A stretch of 64,000 bases of DNA from CAWCJL01 sp963795775. Lineage in GTDB: Bacteria > Acidobacteriota > Terriglobia > Terriglobales > Acidobacteriaceae. The stretch spans positions 186,001 to 250,000 of the forward strand of contig CAWCJL010000003.1 in assembly GCA_963795775.1 (NCBI GenBank), read 5' to 3'. Position numbers and translations under genes: made by a program. Positions 53,301 to 60,200 of the stretch are shown piece by piece. How positions within the stretch are numbered: position 1 is the first letter of the stretch; every line of letters begins with the position of its first letter. The notes under the pieces were generated by a model. The model had not been told where the DNA came from. It saw nothing but the letters and a program-made list of their open reading frames with translations, and searched no databases.

Positions 53301-53863
53301 CAAACATTCTGGTCGTGAACTACGGCATCGACCTTCCCTTCGGGAGGGGACAGGCGCTGTTCAATGGCGTCAACCGTGCTGTGAATGGGTTCATTGGTGG
53401 ATGGCGCATCGACGGTATCACCACCCTGCGCAGCGGGCTGCCCATTGCGCTACAGGCGGCCGGGAACAACCTGAGCCAATTTGGCGCGGGCCCGATTCGT
53501 CCGAACTATATTGTGGGCTGTGGTCGCAAGCTCGGTGGCTCTCCGCACAGCGACGCCCGTGCAGCGATGTGGTTCAACACTGCCTGTTTCACCCAGCCCG
53601 ATCCATATGCGTTCGGCAACGAAACCCGGGTGGATCCTGCCATGCGAGGAGAGGGCGAGGACAACTGGGATATGTCATTCAGCAAATTCTTCGGCCTAGG
53701 GGAGAAGGCGAAGCTTCAGCTCATAACCCAGTTCTTCGACATCTTCAACCATGCACAGTTCGCGATTCCGAACAGCAATCTCGCTTCGCCCGGCTTCGGC
53801 CAGGTAGGGCAGCAAGTTAACCTGCCGCGCACACTGCAGGTCGCGGCCCGCATCACTTTCTGA
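50327..53863 (+). CDS. Oar-like TonB-dependent receptor
   Basis: A 1178-residue outer-membrane receptor. The ATG at 50327 has ggagg upstream. A signal peptide (SSLIWLLVLLFAGLCGTDRLTAQ) precedes a carboxypeptidase-regulatory-like domain (GSIVGTVTDPTGAIVPGAKVTLKNTNTNV ... NLVPGIYSITVSEAGFQ), then a plug domain (PLNGRNVNNLLDFIPGV ... FIDGMQQN ... VQEFRVSTNNVSAEFGGFAGGVVQISTKSGTNDFHGNVYEYFRN) and a ~900-residue beta-barrel ending in RTLQVAARITF with a terminal aromatic residue. This is the acidobacterial expanded family. As part of a GH32 locus it probably imports fructo-oligosaccharides. GH32 follows 149 bp downstream. Confidence 0.92.
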   Translation: MGHFREVRQARPRFLHRSSLIWLLVLLFAGLCGTDRLTAQTSYGSIVGTVTDPTGAIVPGAKVTLKNTNTNVTQPTTTGSGGNYNFVNLVPGIYSITVSEAGFQSITQERIDVQIGGTTRANVTLQAGEVTQTVTVSASQAGLQTESASLGGVVEGQQVVQAPLNGRNVNNLLDFIPGVVPGGGTQGSTMANGGSGNFQAGGQTQAIAYNNYQIGGGFSGQSIFFIDGMQQNIAENNVNVLVPTQDAVQEFRVSTNNVSAEFGGFAGGVVQISTKSGTNDFHGNVYEYFRNTALNANDWFSNHAHLGKSPLHQNQYGANLGGPIKKNKAFFFFSWEHESLISASPINATVPTTAELEGNFSGDPQVIYDPTTGLPFPGNVIPQNRIDPTALKIVQLETPAQSRVSQTPFTTNFFASAPIEGYQDQYNARVDMNPTSADSLFVRYTFWNPHNGPSDPFGTHTGAGRTGNDTQEAEISDSHVFNAKTIADIHLSYLENYNFQYPLSNGFDMSSISPAYGVIQQQSQNKQGLLPGLGIQGYGIGAELSQLYWNNNVWGVSGSVSKILSRHSIKAGAQWRQVLWENYGNSQGLGLNASPFYTAANASDTKNGNALASFLLGIPSSAGISSVGTWHAFLHSYAFYVTDTWQATHKLTVNAGLRWDQPGAYSEENNLDTILQPTAPVTIGNVASVTNPVTGQAVPLTGRLAFVASPEYSSRREESLHWHLFSPRIGFAYQATPQMVLRLGYGISYLPAELTADSPGNSPINSAGTNIANTVGQPLLTTVANPLPNGINLPRGRSQAALDAALGQGIGGRIPNQSYGYVQQWNVAIQRALGRDTSFTVAYAGSKGTHLVLSQGFTGTGLNLNQLPDQYHALGPALLTQVANPFYGTLPAGTTFGAPTIAQGYLLQPHPQYTTVNQVVPRYGFSNYNALQVSLLRHFAHGGVIQGAYTWGKLISNTDNTSSFQDGQGGSGVVQDNNNLQAERSLSLQDVANILVVNYGIDLPFGRGQALFNGVNRAVNGFIGGWRIDGITTLRSGLPIALQAAGNNLSQFGAGPIRPNYIVGCGRKLGGSPHSDARAAMWFNTACFTQPDPYAFGNETRVDPAMRGEGEDNWDMSFSKFFGLGEKAKLQLITQFFDIFNHAQFAIPNSNLASPGFGQVGQQVNLPRTLQVAARITF

Positions 53864-53890
53864 GTTGGAGCAAACCTCCGATGGGAATCC

Positions 53891-53932
53891 GCAGAGCGAA
53901 GCCGATCCTCATATGGGTCGTCCCCGCTCTGC
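53891..53932 (+). terminator. Strong hairpin after the TonB receptor gene
   Basis: GCAGAGCG (53891-53898) pairs with CGCTCTGC (53925-53932) and, inside, CGATCC with GGGTCG. The stem lies 27 bp after the receptor stop and lacks a T-run, so it may protect or process the mRNA end rather than terminate it before the GH32 gene. Confidence 0.45.
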
Positions 53933-54012
53933 CTTCTCAGCGCGTGCAGCGTGATTCAAGCGCGATTTAGATGAATTCGGAATTGGTCATGGAATCGATG
54001 GGAGCATAGCCA

Positions 54013-55572
54013 ATGAACCGTCGCCAACTCATCAGAAGCACAGTGGAAATGGCAGCTGCGATCGCCTTCCGGAGGTCGCTTCGGGCCGAAGGCCTGCACG
54101 CATTCGGACTGCGGTCAGCTGAATCGGCCAGGCTGGCGAATGATCCGCGCCGCCCTCAGTTTCATTTGCTGCCAGCGGCGAATTGGATGAACGACCCCAA
54201 TGGCCCTATCTACTGGAACGGGCACTACCATATGTTCTACCAGTACAACCCAAACGGTGCGTACTGGGGGGACATGCACTGGGGACACGCGATTAGTCCC
54301 GACATGGTGCACTGGAAGCACCTACCTGTAGCGCTCGCGCCAACTCCCGGCGGACCGGACGCTGCGGGCTGCTTTTCCGGTACCGCTGTTGTCGATAAGG
54401 GCGTTGTGAATGTCATCTACACCGGTGTTGTAAACGCCCCGGAAGATCAGGCAACGATCAAAGACGGAAAAAATACTTTCCGGGAGAGCCAATGCTTGGC
54501 AAGCTCGACGGACCCTGAGTTGAAGACCTGGAGCAAGTTGCCAAGACCCGTTCTTGCGGTACCTCCAACCGGGATGAACGTGACCGGATTTCGCGATCCT
54601 TCTCCGTGGCGCAGCGGCGCGGGATGGAAAATGACAGTGGGTTCGGGAGTTCCGCATCAAGGCGGAGCAGTCCTTCTCTATGAGGGAAAAGATTTGGAGC
54701 ATTGGAACTACCTTCACATTGTGGCGAGTGGCACTGGGTCGGGCAAGCAGACGGTCAACCCCGTCGACTCGGGTGACATGTGGGAATGCCCCGATCTCTT
54801 CCCGCTGGGCGGTAAACATGTGCTGATCTACTCGGCAAAGGGAAGTGTCTACTGGCAATCGGGTGTCCTAGATGAAAGCGAGATGCGCTTCCATCCGGAG
54901 CACTCCGGCATTCTGGATTACGGCTCCTACTACGCGGCGAAGACGCAGCTCGATAAGCAGGGCAATCGGATCGTGTGGGGCTGGGTTCCCGAGACGCGTC
55001 CACTCGCCGAATACAAAGCAGCAGGCTGGGCTGGACTGATGTCATTACCGCGTGTGCTCACATTCGATCCCGACGGCCAGCTCGGTATTGAGATCTCGCA
55101 GGTAGTTCATGTGCTGCGCGGAGCAGAGCAAAAGCTGAGGCCTGGGTCCGGTACGCAGATTCAGATTGCGCAGATGTCGATTCAGAATTGTTGCGGGGAA
55201 GTCCTAGCTAGCATGGCGCGAACTGATCGACCATTTACCTTTTCCCTTATTGGAAAGTTGCCAAGCGGCGAACTGCCCCAACCCATCTTGGAGCTGCGCT
55301 ATGATCCCGGTACACCAAATCAGATCGTCGCAGACGGAAAGCCACTGCCCTTTCGGGGGTTAAGGGACAACTCACTGGAATTTGACATTTATATGGACGG
55401 TTCAGTCGCGGAGCTCATCCTGCAGCGATCAACCGCATATACCCGTCGGTTTTACTACACTGGGTCCGAGGCCCCGACGGTGAGGGTCAGGTTTGAAGGT
55501 GCAGTGAACGCGTTCCAAAAGCTCAGTCTCTGGCAGATTCACCCGATTTCCACCGACCGCCTTACAAGCTAG
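54013..55572 (+). CDS. GH32 beta-fructofuranosidase (canonical motifs), exported
   Basis: A 519-residue GH32 enzyme with all three catalytic motifs: NWMNDPNGP (nucleophile D61), GFRDPSPW (transition-state stabiliser D195) and MWECPDLF (acid/base E258). The five-bladed propeller is followed by the C-terminal beta-sandwich (FTFSLIGKLPSGELPQPILEL ... FDIYMDGSVAELILQRS). The N-terminus MNRRQLIRSTVEMAAAIAF is Tat-like (RR), consistent with periplasmic location. Likely substrates are sucrose, levan or inulin oligomers. It follows the TonB receptor, so it probably degrades what the receptor imports. Confidence 0.93.
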   Translation: MNRRQLIRSTVEMAAAIAFRRSLRAEGLHAFGLRSAESARLANDPRRPQFHLLPAANWMNDPNGPIYWNGHYHMFYQYNPNGAYWGDMHWGHAISPDMVHWKHLPVALAPTPGGPDAAGCFSGTAVVDKGVVNVIYTGVVNAPEDQATIKDGKNTFRESQCLASSTDPELKTWSKLPRPVLAVPPTGMNVTGFRDPSPWRSGAGWKMTVGSGVPHQGGAVLLYEGKDLEHWNYLHIVASGTGSGKQTVNPVDSGDMWECPDLFPLGGKHVLIYSAKGSVYWQSGVLDESEMRFHPEHSGILDYGSYYAAKTQLDKQGNRIVWGWVPETRPLAEYKAAGWAGLMSLPRVLTFDPDGQLGIEISQVVHVLRGAEQKLRPGSGTQIQIAQMSIQNCCGEVLASMARTDRPFTFSLIGKLPSGELPQPILELRYDPGTPNQIVADGKPLPFRGLRDNSLEFDIYMDGSVAELILQRSTAYTRRFYYTGSEAPTVRVRFEGAVNAFQKLSLWQIHPISTDRLTS

Positions 55573-55622
55573 CTTTTGGTAAAAACTTACTTGGCTAATC
55601 CCAGTTTCAGACACTTGAAGTT

Positions 55623-55742
55623 GTGACCACATTTTCGACTACGGAGGAGATTGGAGGATTGGCCGCCTTCCTCAGTTCCGACCATGCTGCAAATCTGACT
55701 GGGGCCTCGCTGCCGATCGACGGGGCGTGGACTGCGCAGTAA
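55623..55742 (+). pseudogene. 3' fragment of a short-chain dehydrogenase
   Basis: The 39 codons to the stop at 55740-55742 read TTEEIGGLAAFLSSD ... LTGASLPIDGAWTAQ, which is the C-terminal end of SDR enzymes of the 3-hydroxybutyrate dehydrogenase kind. No N-terminal Rossmann half (TGxxxGIG, YxxxK) is present upstream; the GH32 gene ends 50 bp before. It is a truncated leftover. Confidence 0.75.
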
Positions 55743-55745
55743 CTA

Positions 55746-56009
55746 CTATGGTTCCGAGCGCCTCTGCATCTCATGTGCCCCATTGGTCTCCAAACGGGTT
55801 GTACTGAAAAAGAGGTGGTACTCCGCGCGGTAATAAACCAGGCCGTTCGGGTCATTCGTCCAATGCTCGCCGGGAGAGCAGTGCACCTGGGGACGATGCT
55901 GTTCGTCGAAGGCAGTGACCTGCCCATTCAGAGGGACGACATATAAGAGCATCGCCGCAGCGCAAAGAATCGCTTCATGAATTCGACTCTTCATCATCCA
56001 GAGGCTCAT
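55746..56009 (-). pseudogene. 5' fragment of a GH32 gene
   Basis: On the minus strand a frame starts at 56009 with a signal peptide (ILCAAAMLLYVVPLNGQ), then RPQVHCSPGEHWTNDPNGLVYYRAEYHLFF, the GH32 N-terminal region with the catalytic WTNDPNG. A frameshift then hides QYNPFGDQWGT and the frame ends; the RDP and ECPD motifs are absent. Only about 60 residues of enzyme survive. It lies at the meeting point of the two arms of the locus. Confidence 0.8.
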
Positions 56010-56109
56010 TGTTATCTGGAGGGTTCAGGGGCCTGCTCGCGTCATCCATCCTACGGCCAGAACCAGCTGGACTTCGGACGAATTCGCATGGACAACAAAA
56101 GTTAACCAG

Positions 56110-57657
56110 TTAACTGGTCAGGCGATCGCCCGAGATAGGCTTGATAGCCGATGTCGTCAGGCTTTTCATCGCTTCTGCCACTCCGGACCATGCCAAATGT
56201 ATTTCGCCTGATTCAGTAGGCGCCTGATAGCACCGCGTCGTGATCACTTGTTTCTCATCAACGAATGCTTCAATCACTGACCCGTCGATCCATACGTGGA
56301 GGATCGAGACGCCGTTCTTGTCAAGGTTGAGTGGCACTACTTTGTCCCCTGCGTTGAGAGTGGGATGGCCATTTGCGATGCCACAAGTAAAGGCAAGCAA
56401 TGGGACCACTCCGCTCGTGGTTTGAAGCCGTAGTTCAAGTCCACATTCCTTCTCGCCTGGCTTGAATGCGCAAATGACCTCCGCCGAACGGTTGTGAAGA
56501 GCAACCTTCGATAATGCGCGGTCTAGCTTATCCGGCTTTAGTGGGCCCTTGATCTCCGAGGTTTCCGCCCGCAGTGATGCAAACTCTGGAGGAACTGCCA
56601 TTCGCAATTCGTTGTCGGAGCTGACGGTGAGGACCCTTGGAAGAGACATGGATCCGCCCCATCCAGCAGCTTTTGTCTCGTCCGGGGAACGGGTTTCCTG
56701 TACCCAACCCCAAAGGATGCGCCTGCCCTTCTCATCCAGCATGCTCTTGGGAGCGTAATAGGCACCTTGATCCAGCAAGCCTTTACGTTCCGAATGAAAC
56801 CGCAGTTCATGCCGGTCAAAGGTGCCGACCTCCCAAAACGTCTTATGCTCCGTGGAGTAGAGCAACACATGCTTCTCCCCAAGAGCAAAGAAGTCTGGAC
56901 ACTCCCACATCTCTCCGCTAGGGACAGGGTTGCTGGATACCTCACCATTCCACGTTCCCTGTGCTAATGGGTGCAGGTATTCCCAGTTCCGCGCATTTTT
57001 TGAGCGGTAAAGCAGGACCATACCTCCTGTCTGCCCTACGCCTGAACCGACTCCAAGATACCAAGTATCGCCTTCCTTCCAAGAGAAAGGATCGCGGAAT
57101 CCGGTAATCTTCATGCCAGCTGGCGGGTGCTCTACAACCGGGTTCGGCAGATGGTGCCAAGTGCGCAGGTCGGGGTCGTTCGTGACCGCGATACACTGGA
57201 CCTCTTTCAGTCCCTCGTTTCGAATAGTCTCCTGCTCAGTTGGCACCTTGGTGACCCCGGTATAGATGACGCTTGCGCCCTCGCCGTCGGGCAGCACGCT
57301 CCCAGTAAAAGTTCCGTAAGAATCATAGGAGTCCGGCGTAGGCGATAGTGCGATCGGCATATGCTTCCAGTGGATAAGGTCCGGACTGATGGCATGATGC
57401 CAGCCACGGCCGCCAAAGCTTCCATGAAAGAAGGCGTGGTTCTGCCCGCGGAAGAATCGGGGTGCGCAAGGGTCTCCAATAAAACCCGCTTGCGGTAAAA
57501 GATGATATTGCGGACGCAAGGGATCGCGCATGAGCTTATCGCGAAGCGCCTGTTCCGGCAAATCAGTTCCAAATCCGAGCGCCTTCGCAAGTGCAGGCGA
57601 TGAGGCTGCAGACAGCGCACACATTGCGGAAGATGAAATAAAGGTCCGACGGTTCAT
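56110..57657 (-). CDS. GH32-family enzyme, divergent nucleophile motif, exported
   Basis: A 515-residue GH32 protein with a signal sequence (MNRRTFISSSAMCALSAASSPALA; possible Tat). The usual WMNDPNG reads FIGDPCAP (D62 still present); GFRDPFSW (D189) and MWECPDFF (E252) are intact. VIYTGVTKVPTEQETIR and the C-terminal sandwich (SGVVPLLAFTCG ... WIDGSVIEAFVDEKQVITTR) fit GH32. The changed -1 subsite surroundings suggest another fructoside linkage than the canonical enzyme. The ATG at 57657 has gaggtg 5 nt upstream. It follows the GH172 gene on the same strand. Confidence 0.9.
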   Translation of the reverse strand: MNRRTFISSSAMCALSAASSPALAKALGFGTDLPEQALRDKLMRDPLRPQYHLLPQAGFIGDPCAPRFFRGQNHAFFHGSFGGRGWHHAISPDLIHWKHMPIALSPTPDSYDSYGTFTGSVLPDGEGASVIYTGVTKVPTEQETIRNEGLKEVQCIAVTNDPDLRTWHHLPNPVVEHPPAGMKITGFRDPFSWKEGDTWYLGVGSGVGQTGGMVLLYRSKNARNWEYLHPLAQGTWNGEVSSNPVPSGEMWECPDFFALGEKHVLLYSTEHKTFWEVGTFDRHELRFHSERKGLLDQGAYYAPKSMLDEKGRRILWGWVQETRSPDETKAAGWGGSMSLPRVLTVSSDNELRMAVPPEFASLRAETSEIKGPLKPDKLDRALSKVALHNRSAEVICAFKPGEKECGLELRLQTTSGVVPLLAFTCGIANGHPTLNAGDKVVPLNLDKNGVSILHVWIDGSVIEAFVDEKQVITTRCYQAPTESGEIHLAWSGVAEAMKSLTTSAIKPISGDRLTS

Positions 57658-57710
57658 GGCACACCTCATATATGTCTTTGCTGATGCGAAGTTCTCTTGG
57701 TTGATCTTCG

Positions 57711-57734
57711 GCTATTGAGGTAAACGTCAATAGC
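57711..57734. promoter_or_regulatory. Inverted repeat upstream of the second GH32
   Basis: GCTATTGA (57711-57718), 8-nt spacer, TCAATAGC (57727-57734): a perfect 8-bp inverted repeat 54 bp ahead of the GH32 start, in an AT-rich 146-bp gap. It may be an operator, perhaps of the locus regulator, or an mRNA hairpin. I did not see a second exact copy elsewhere in the locus. Confidence 0.4.
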
Positions 57735-57803
57735 TTTATATAGATCACCGGGGCACGTAGGGCAACATATAGCCTGTTCCGGAGGAGGGAAGCGAAAAGG
57801 TGA

Positions 57804-59009
57804 TTATCTGGGGTGAAGACTATTAGTATCCTTAGTAATTTTTTGGGGATCGTAAGGTCCTTTCGCATTGCCCGGGCCGCCGACAAACTCCAGCACCGGG
57901 ATGCGATCGTCCACATCGGGCAGCGGTGGGAATGCCTCGTGCGGCTCCGCCTGGTACCAGTAGGCGACGGAGTAGAAGTTATCGGAGCGGTGGTTAGCAT
58001 GCCCGTGCTCAATGCTGGCCTTCATCGAGGTGGTGAAAGGGACAGGCGAGTCCAGATGGAAGCGGTAGACGCTGGTGCGTTCGCCAGCCAATTCCTTGCC
58101 CACTACAGGCGCGCCGTGCAGCAGGAACTGCTGTGAGCCACCGAAGCCCCAAGCGCCCAGGAAATAGTCTTCCGCGCCCGTGCCCACAATGGTGGGCTCG
58201 TCGCCGTCAATGGTGAACATGTCATTTCCCTCGCCCCACCAGCCGTCCTGGTTCTGCAGGATGGACATGGTCACCCCGATGAACTGGCCGTGGCCCTTCG
58301 CTTCAAACCACTCGTAGTTGTCTTTGCCGTCGAGGTTGCGGCGATAGTTCACGATGGGGTCGCCGTTCTCATACCACTGGCCGGTCCAGCCGTGGTTGGG
58401 CTGGGCCTGGCGGTAGGTGGCGTGGAAGTAGAGCGTGTCCGCGGGCAGGGGCTGCGCGTTCTTGCGGTAGTCGATGTTCCAGTAGAGGTGGTGGAGCGAT
58501 TCCTTCCCCTCATTTGTAACCGTGATGCGAGCGTGGCGCGCGTAGGGCATGGGGAAGAAGCTGTTGAGCGCCTTGTCCTTGCCGGCGGAGAGCAGGAGAG
58601 ATTCCCAGCCGAAGTAAATGCCGTTACCCAAGCCGAAGAAATCGCCGATGGGCGTTTCCACGCTGGGCGAGGTCTCACCGTCCCAGTACATGCGCAACAC
58701 GATGCGCTTGAGGTGATAGGGTTCGGAATCATCGAGGGTGAACCAGATGTGCGAGACCATGCCCGGACCATCGACATCGAGCACTGTCAGTGTCTGCCCG
58801 GGAGTGACGGTGCGGGCATCCGCATTCGCGCCGGTGCTCTCGCGGCTGGACGAGCGGTGCAGGGTATAGGTCTGCTGCTGCGTGAGGTCCGGCATCCAGC
58901 CCAGGCTCTGACCGTGAGCAACCGTGATGGAAAATAGAAAGAACATCCCAATAAGGGCCCTGCGCCCAGTCAAGATGGGACGGAAACTCGCTTCAGCGAG
59001 GAACTTCAT
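57804..59009 (-). CDS. DUF2961 / GH172-family glycosidase, exported
   Basis: A 401-residue DUF2961 protein. This domain defines GH172, which includes difructose dianhydride I synthase/hydrolase and alpha-fructofuranosidase or arabinofuranosidase-type enzymes with a trimeric viral-capsid-like fold. Features: signal peptide (LIGMFFLFSITVAHGQ), GPGMVSHIWFTLDDSEPYHLKRIVLRMYWDGETSPSVETPIGDFFGLG, FFPMPYARHARITVTNEG, and WWGEGNDMFTIDGDEPTIVGTGAEDYFLGAWGFG with two conserved Glu (E260, E280) as the probable catalytic pair. The ATG at 59009 overlaps the TPR gene by 17 bp. Placement among three GH32 genes supports action on alpha-fructosides. Confidence 0.88.
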   Translation of the reverse strand: MKFLAEASFRPILTGRRALIGMFFLFSITVAHGQSLGWMPDLTQQQTYTLHRSSSRESTGANADARTVTPGQTLTVLDVDGPGMVSHIWFTLDDSEPYHLKRIVLRMYWDGETSPSVETPIGDFFGLGNGIYFGWESLLLSAGKDKALNSFFPMPYARHARITVTNEGKESLHHLYWNIDYRKNAQPLPADTLYFHATYRQAQPNHGWTGQWYENGDPIVNYRRNLDGKDNYEWFEAKGHGQFIGVTMSILQNQDGWWGEGNDMFTIDGDEPTIVGTGAEDYFLGAWGFGGSQQFLLHGAPVVGKELAGERTSVYRFHLDSPVPFTTSMKASIEHGHANHRSDNFYSVAYWYQAEPHEAFPPLPDVDDRIPVLEFVGGPGNAKGPYDPQKITKDTNSLHPR

Positions 59010-60171
59010 TGCCGCCCTCCTGCCCGGAAATGGGTTGCGATGGAGCATGCTGTTGTCGCAATCGCTGGAAGAGCATCAGTTGCGCATTCGCTTCATCCTT
59101 GCGGCCAAGCCCTCGATAAACCTGCGAAAGACGGTAGTGAGGCAGCTCGTTGTCGGGATCGAGACGAGCTGCTTCCAAGTAGTGCGCGATAGCCTCTTGT
59201 GGTCTCCCCTCACTGCCGACCACGTTTCCGAGTGCGATCTGGGCATCCACAAAATCGGGGCGAAGCTCGACCGCTCTCTCGTAATGTTTCTCGGCAGTCT
59301 GAAGATCGGAGTCTAAGCGATAGATTTCGCCGAGTTCGTATTCTGATCCGGAATCCATCGGATTCGAGGTTAGCTCTGTGTCGAACTCCTGTTTGGCCTG
59401 CTCACGAGCCGCCCCATCCTGGGCATTCATTAGGATTGCGCGTCCCAGTTCATAATGAATGCCTGGAAGATGGGGGTCGGCCTCCACTGCCTTGCGGTAT
59501 TCGGCGATCGCGCCCGGAAAGTCATCCTGGGTCATTGCTGCCTGCGCGAGAATCTGATGCAGTTGCCCCGAATTGGGGGCCTTCTGATAAAGCATGGAAA
59601 GCGACTGTGCGGCCAGATCTGAATAGGCCCGATACGCAACGTAGAGAACCTCGGGATCATCTGGGCGGAGTTCCAGGATTTCGCGGATGACGTTCAGGAC
59701 GTCGCCGAGACTCTTTGATGTCTCGTGAGCTCTTATCAACGCGAGCCCTGAGTCTACTTTGACAGCCGGGTTTGTGATGTGAGGGAACGACGCTTCGACC
59801 AGGGCATTGCCCTCCTGCACCTGACCGATGCGAATCTTCCCAAGGCCGAGAAATGCCTTCGCATCCCACAATGACGAATCGTATCTTAAAGCATCCGTAA
59901 AATACTGATTTGCTTCGATATAGGATCCCTGCTGGTAGGCTATTACTCCGAGGTTTGCATACGCTTTCGCGCTTTTCGGATCCAACTGAATAATCGCCTT
60001 GAAGTCATTTGCCGCCTCTTCCGGATGTTTCGCCCGGAGAGCAGCTTCTGCCCGGCGGTAATACAACTCCGTCTGGCTCCGGACATCACTCTGGGCGTAA
60101 ACCGCTCCGGTAGCGCTTCCAATCCACAGGGCGAGAACGCAGGAAATGGTCGATGTGGATTTTAGAGACAT
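58993..60171 (-). CDS. Exported TPR-repeat protein
   Basis: A 392-residue protein with a signal peptide (SCVLALWIGSATGAVYAQS) and about eight TPR units, e.g. RRAEAALRAKHPEEAANDFKAIIQLDPKSAKAYANLGVIAYQQGSYIEANQYFTDALRYDS and AEKHYERAVELRPDFVDAQIALGNVVGSEGRPQEAIAHYLEAARLDPDNELPHYRLSQVYRGLGRKDEA. There is no catalytic motif, so it is a scaffold or adaptor, probably periplasmic. The ATG at 60171 was chosen so that the signal peptide starts correctly. It lies between GH32 and GH172 in one operon, an arrangement that suggests a role in assembling or coupling the locus enzymes. Confidence 0.85.
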   Translation of the reverse strand: MSLKSTSTISCVLALWIGSATGAVYAQSDVRSQTELYYRRAEAALRAKHPEEAANDFKAIIQLDPKSAKAYANLGVIAYQQGSYIEANQYFTDALRYDSSLWDAKAFLGLGKIRIGQVQEGNALVEASFPHITNPAVKVDSGLALIRAHETSKSLGDVLNVIREILELRPDDPEVLYVAYRAYSDLAAQSLSMLYQKAPNSGQLHQILAQAAMTQDDFPGAIAEYRKAVEADPHLPGIHYELGRAILMNAQDGAAREQAKQEFDTELTSNPMDSGSEYELGEIYRLDSDLQTAEKHYERAVELRPDFVDAQIALGNVVGSEGRPQEAIAHYLEAARLDPDNELPHYRLSQVYRGLGRKDEANAQLMLFQRLRQQHAPSQPISGQEGGNEVPR

Positions 60172-60200
60172 CGTGCCCGCCTCATCATAGCGCTGGCTTC

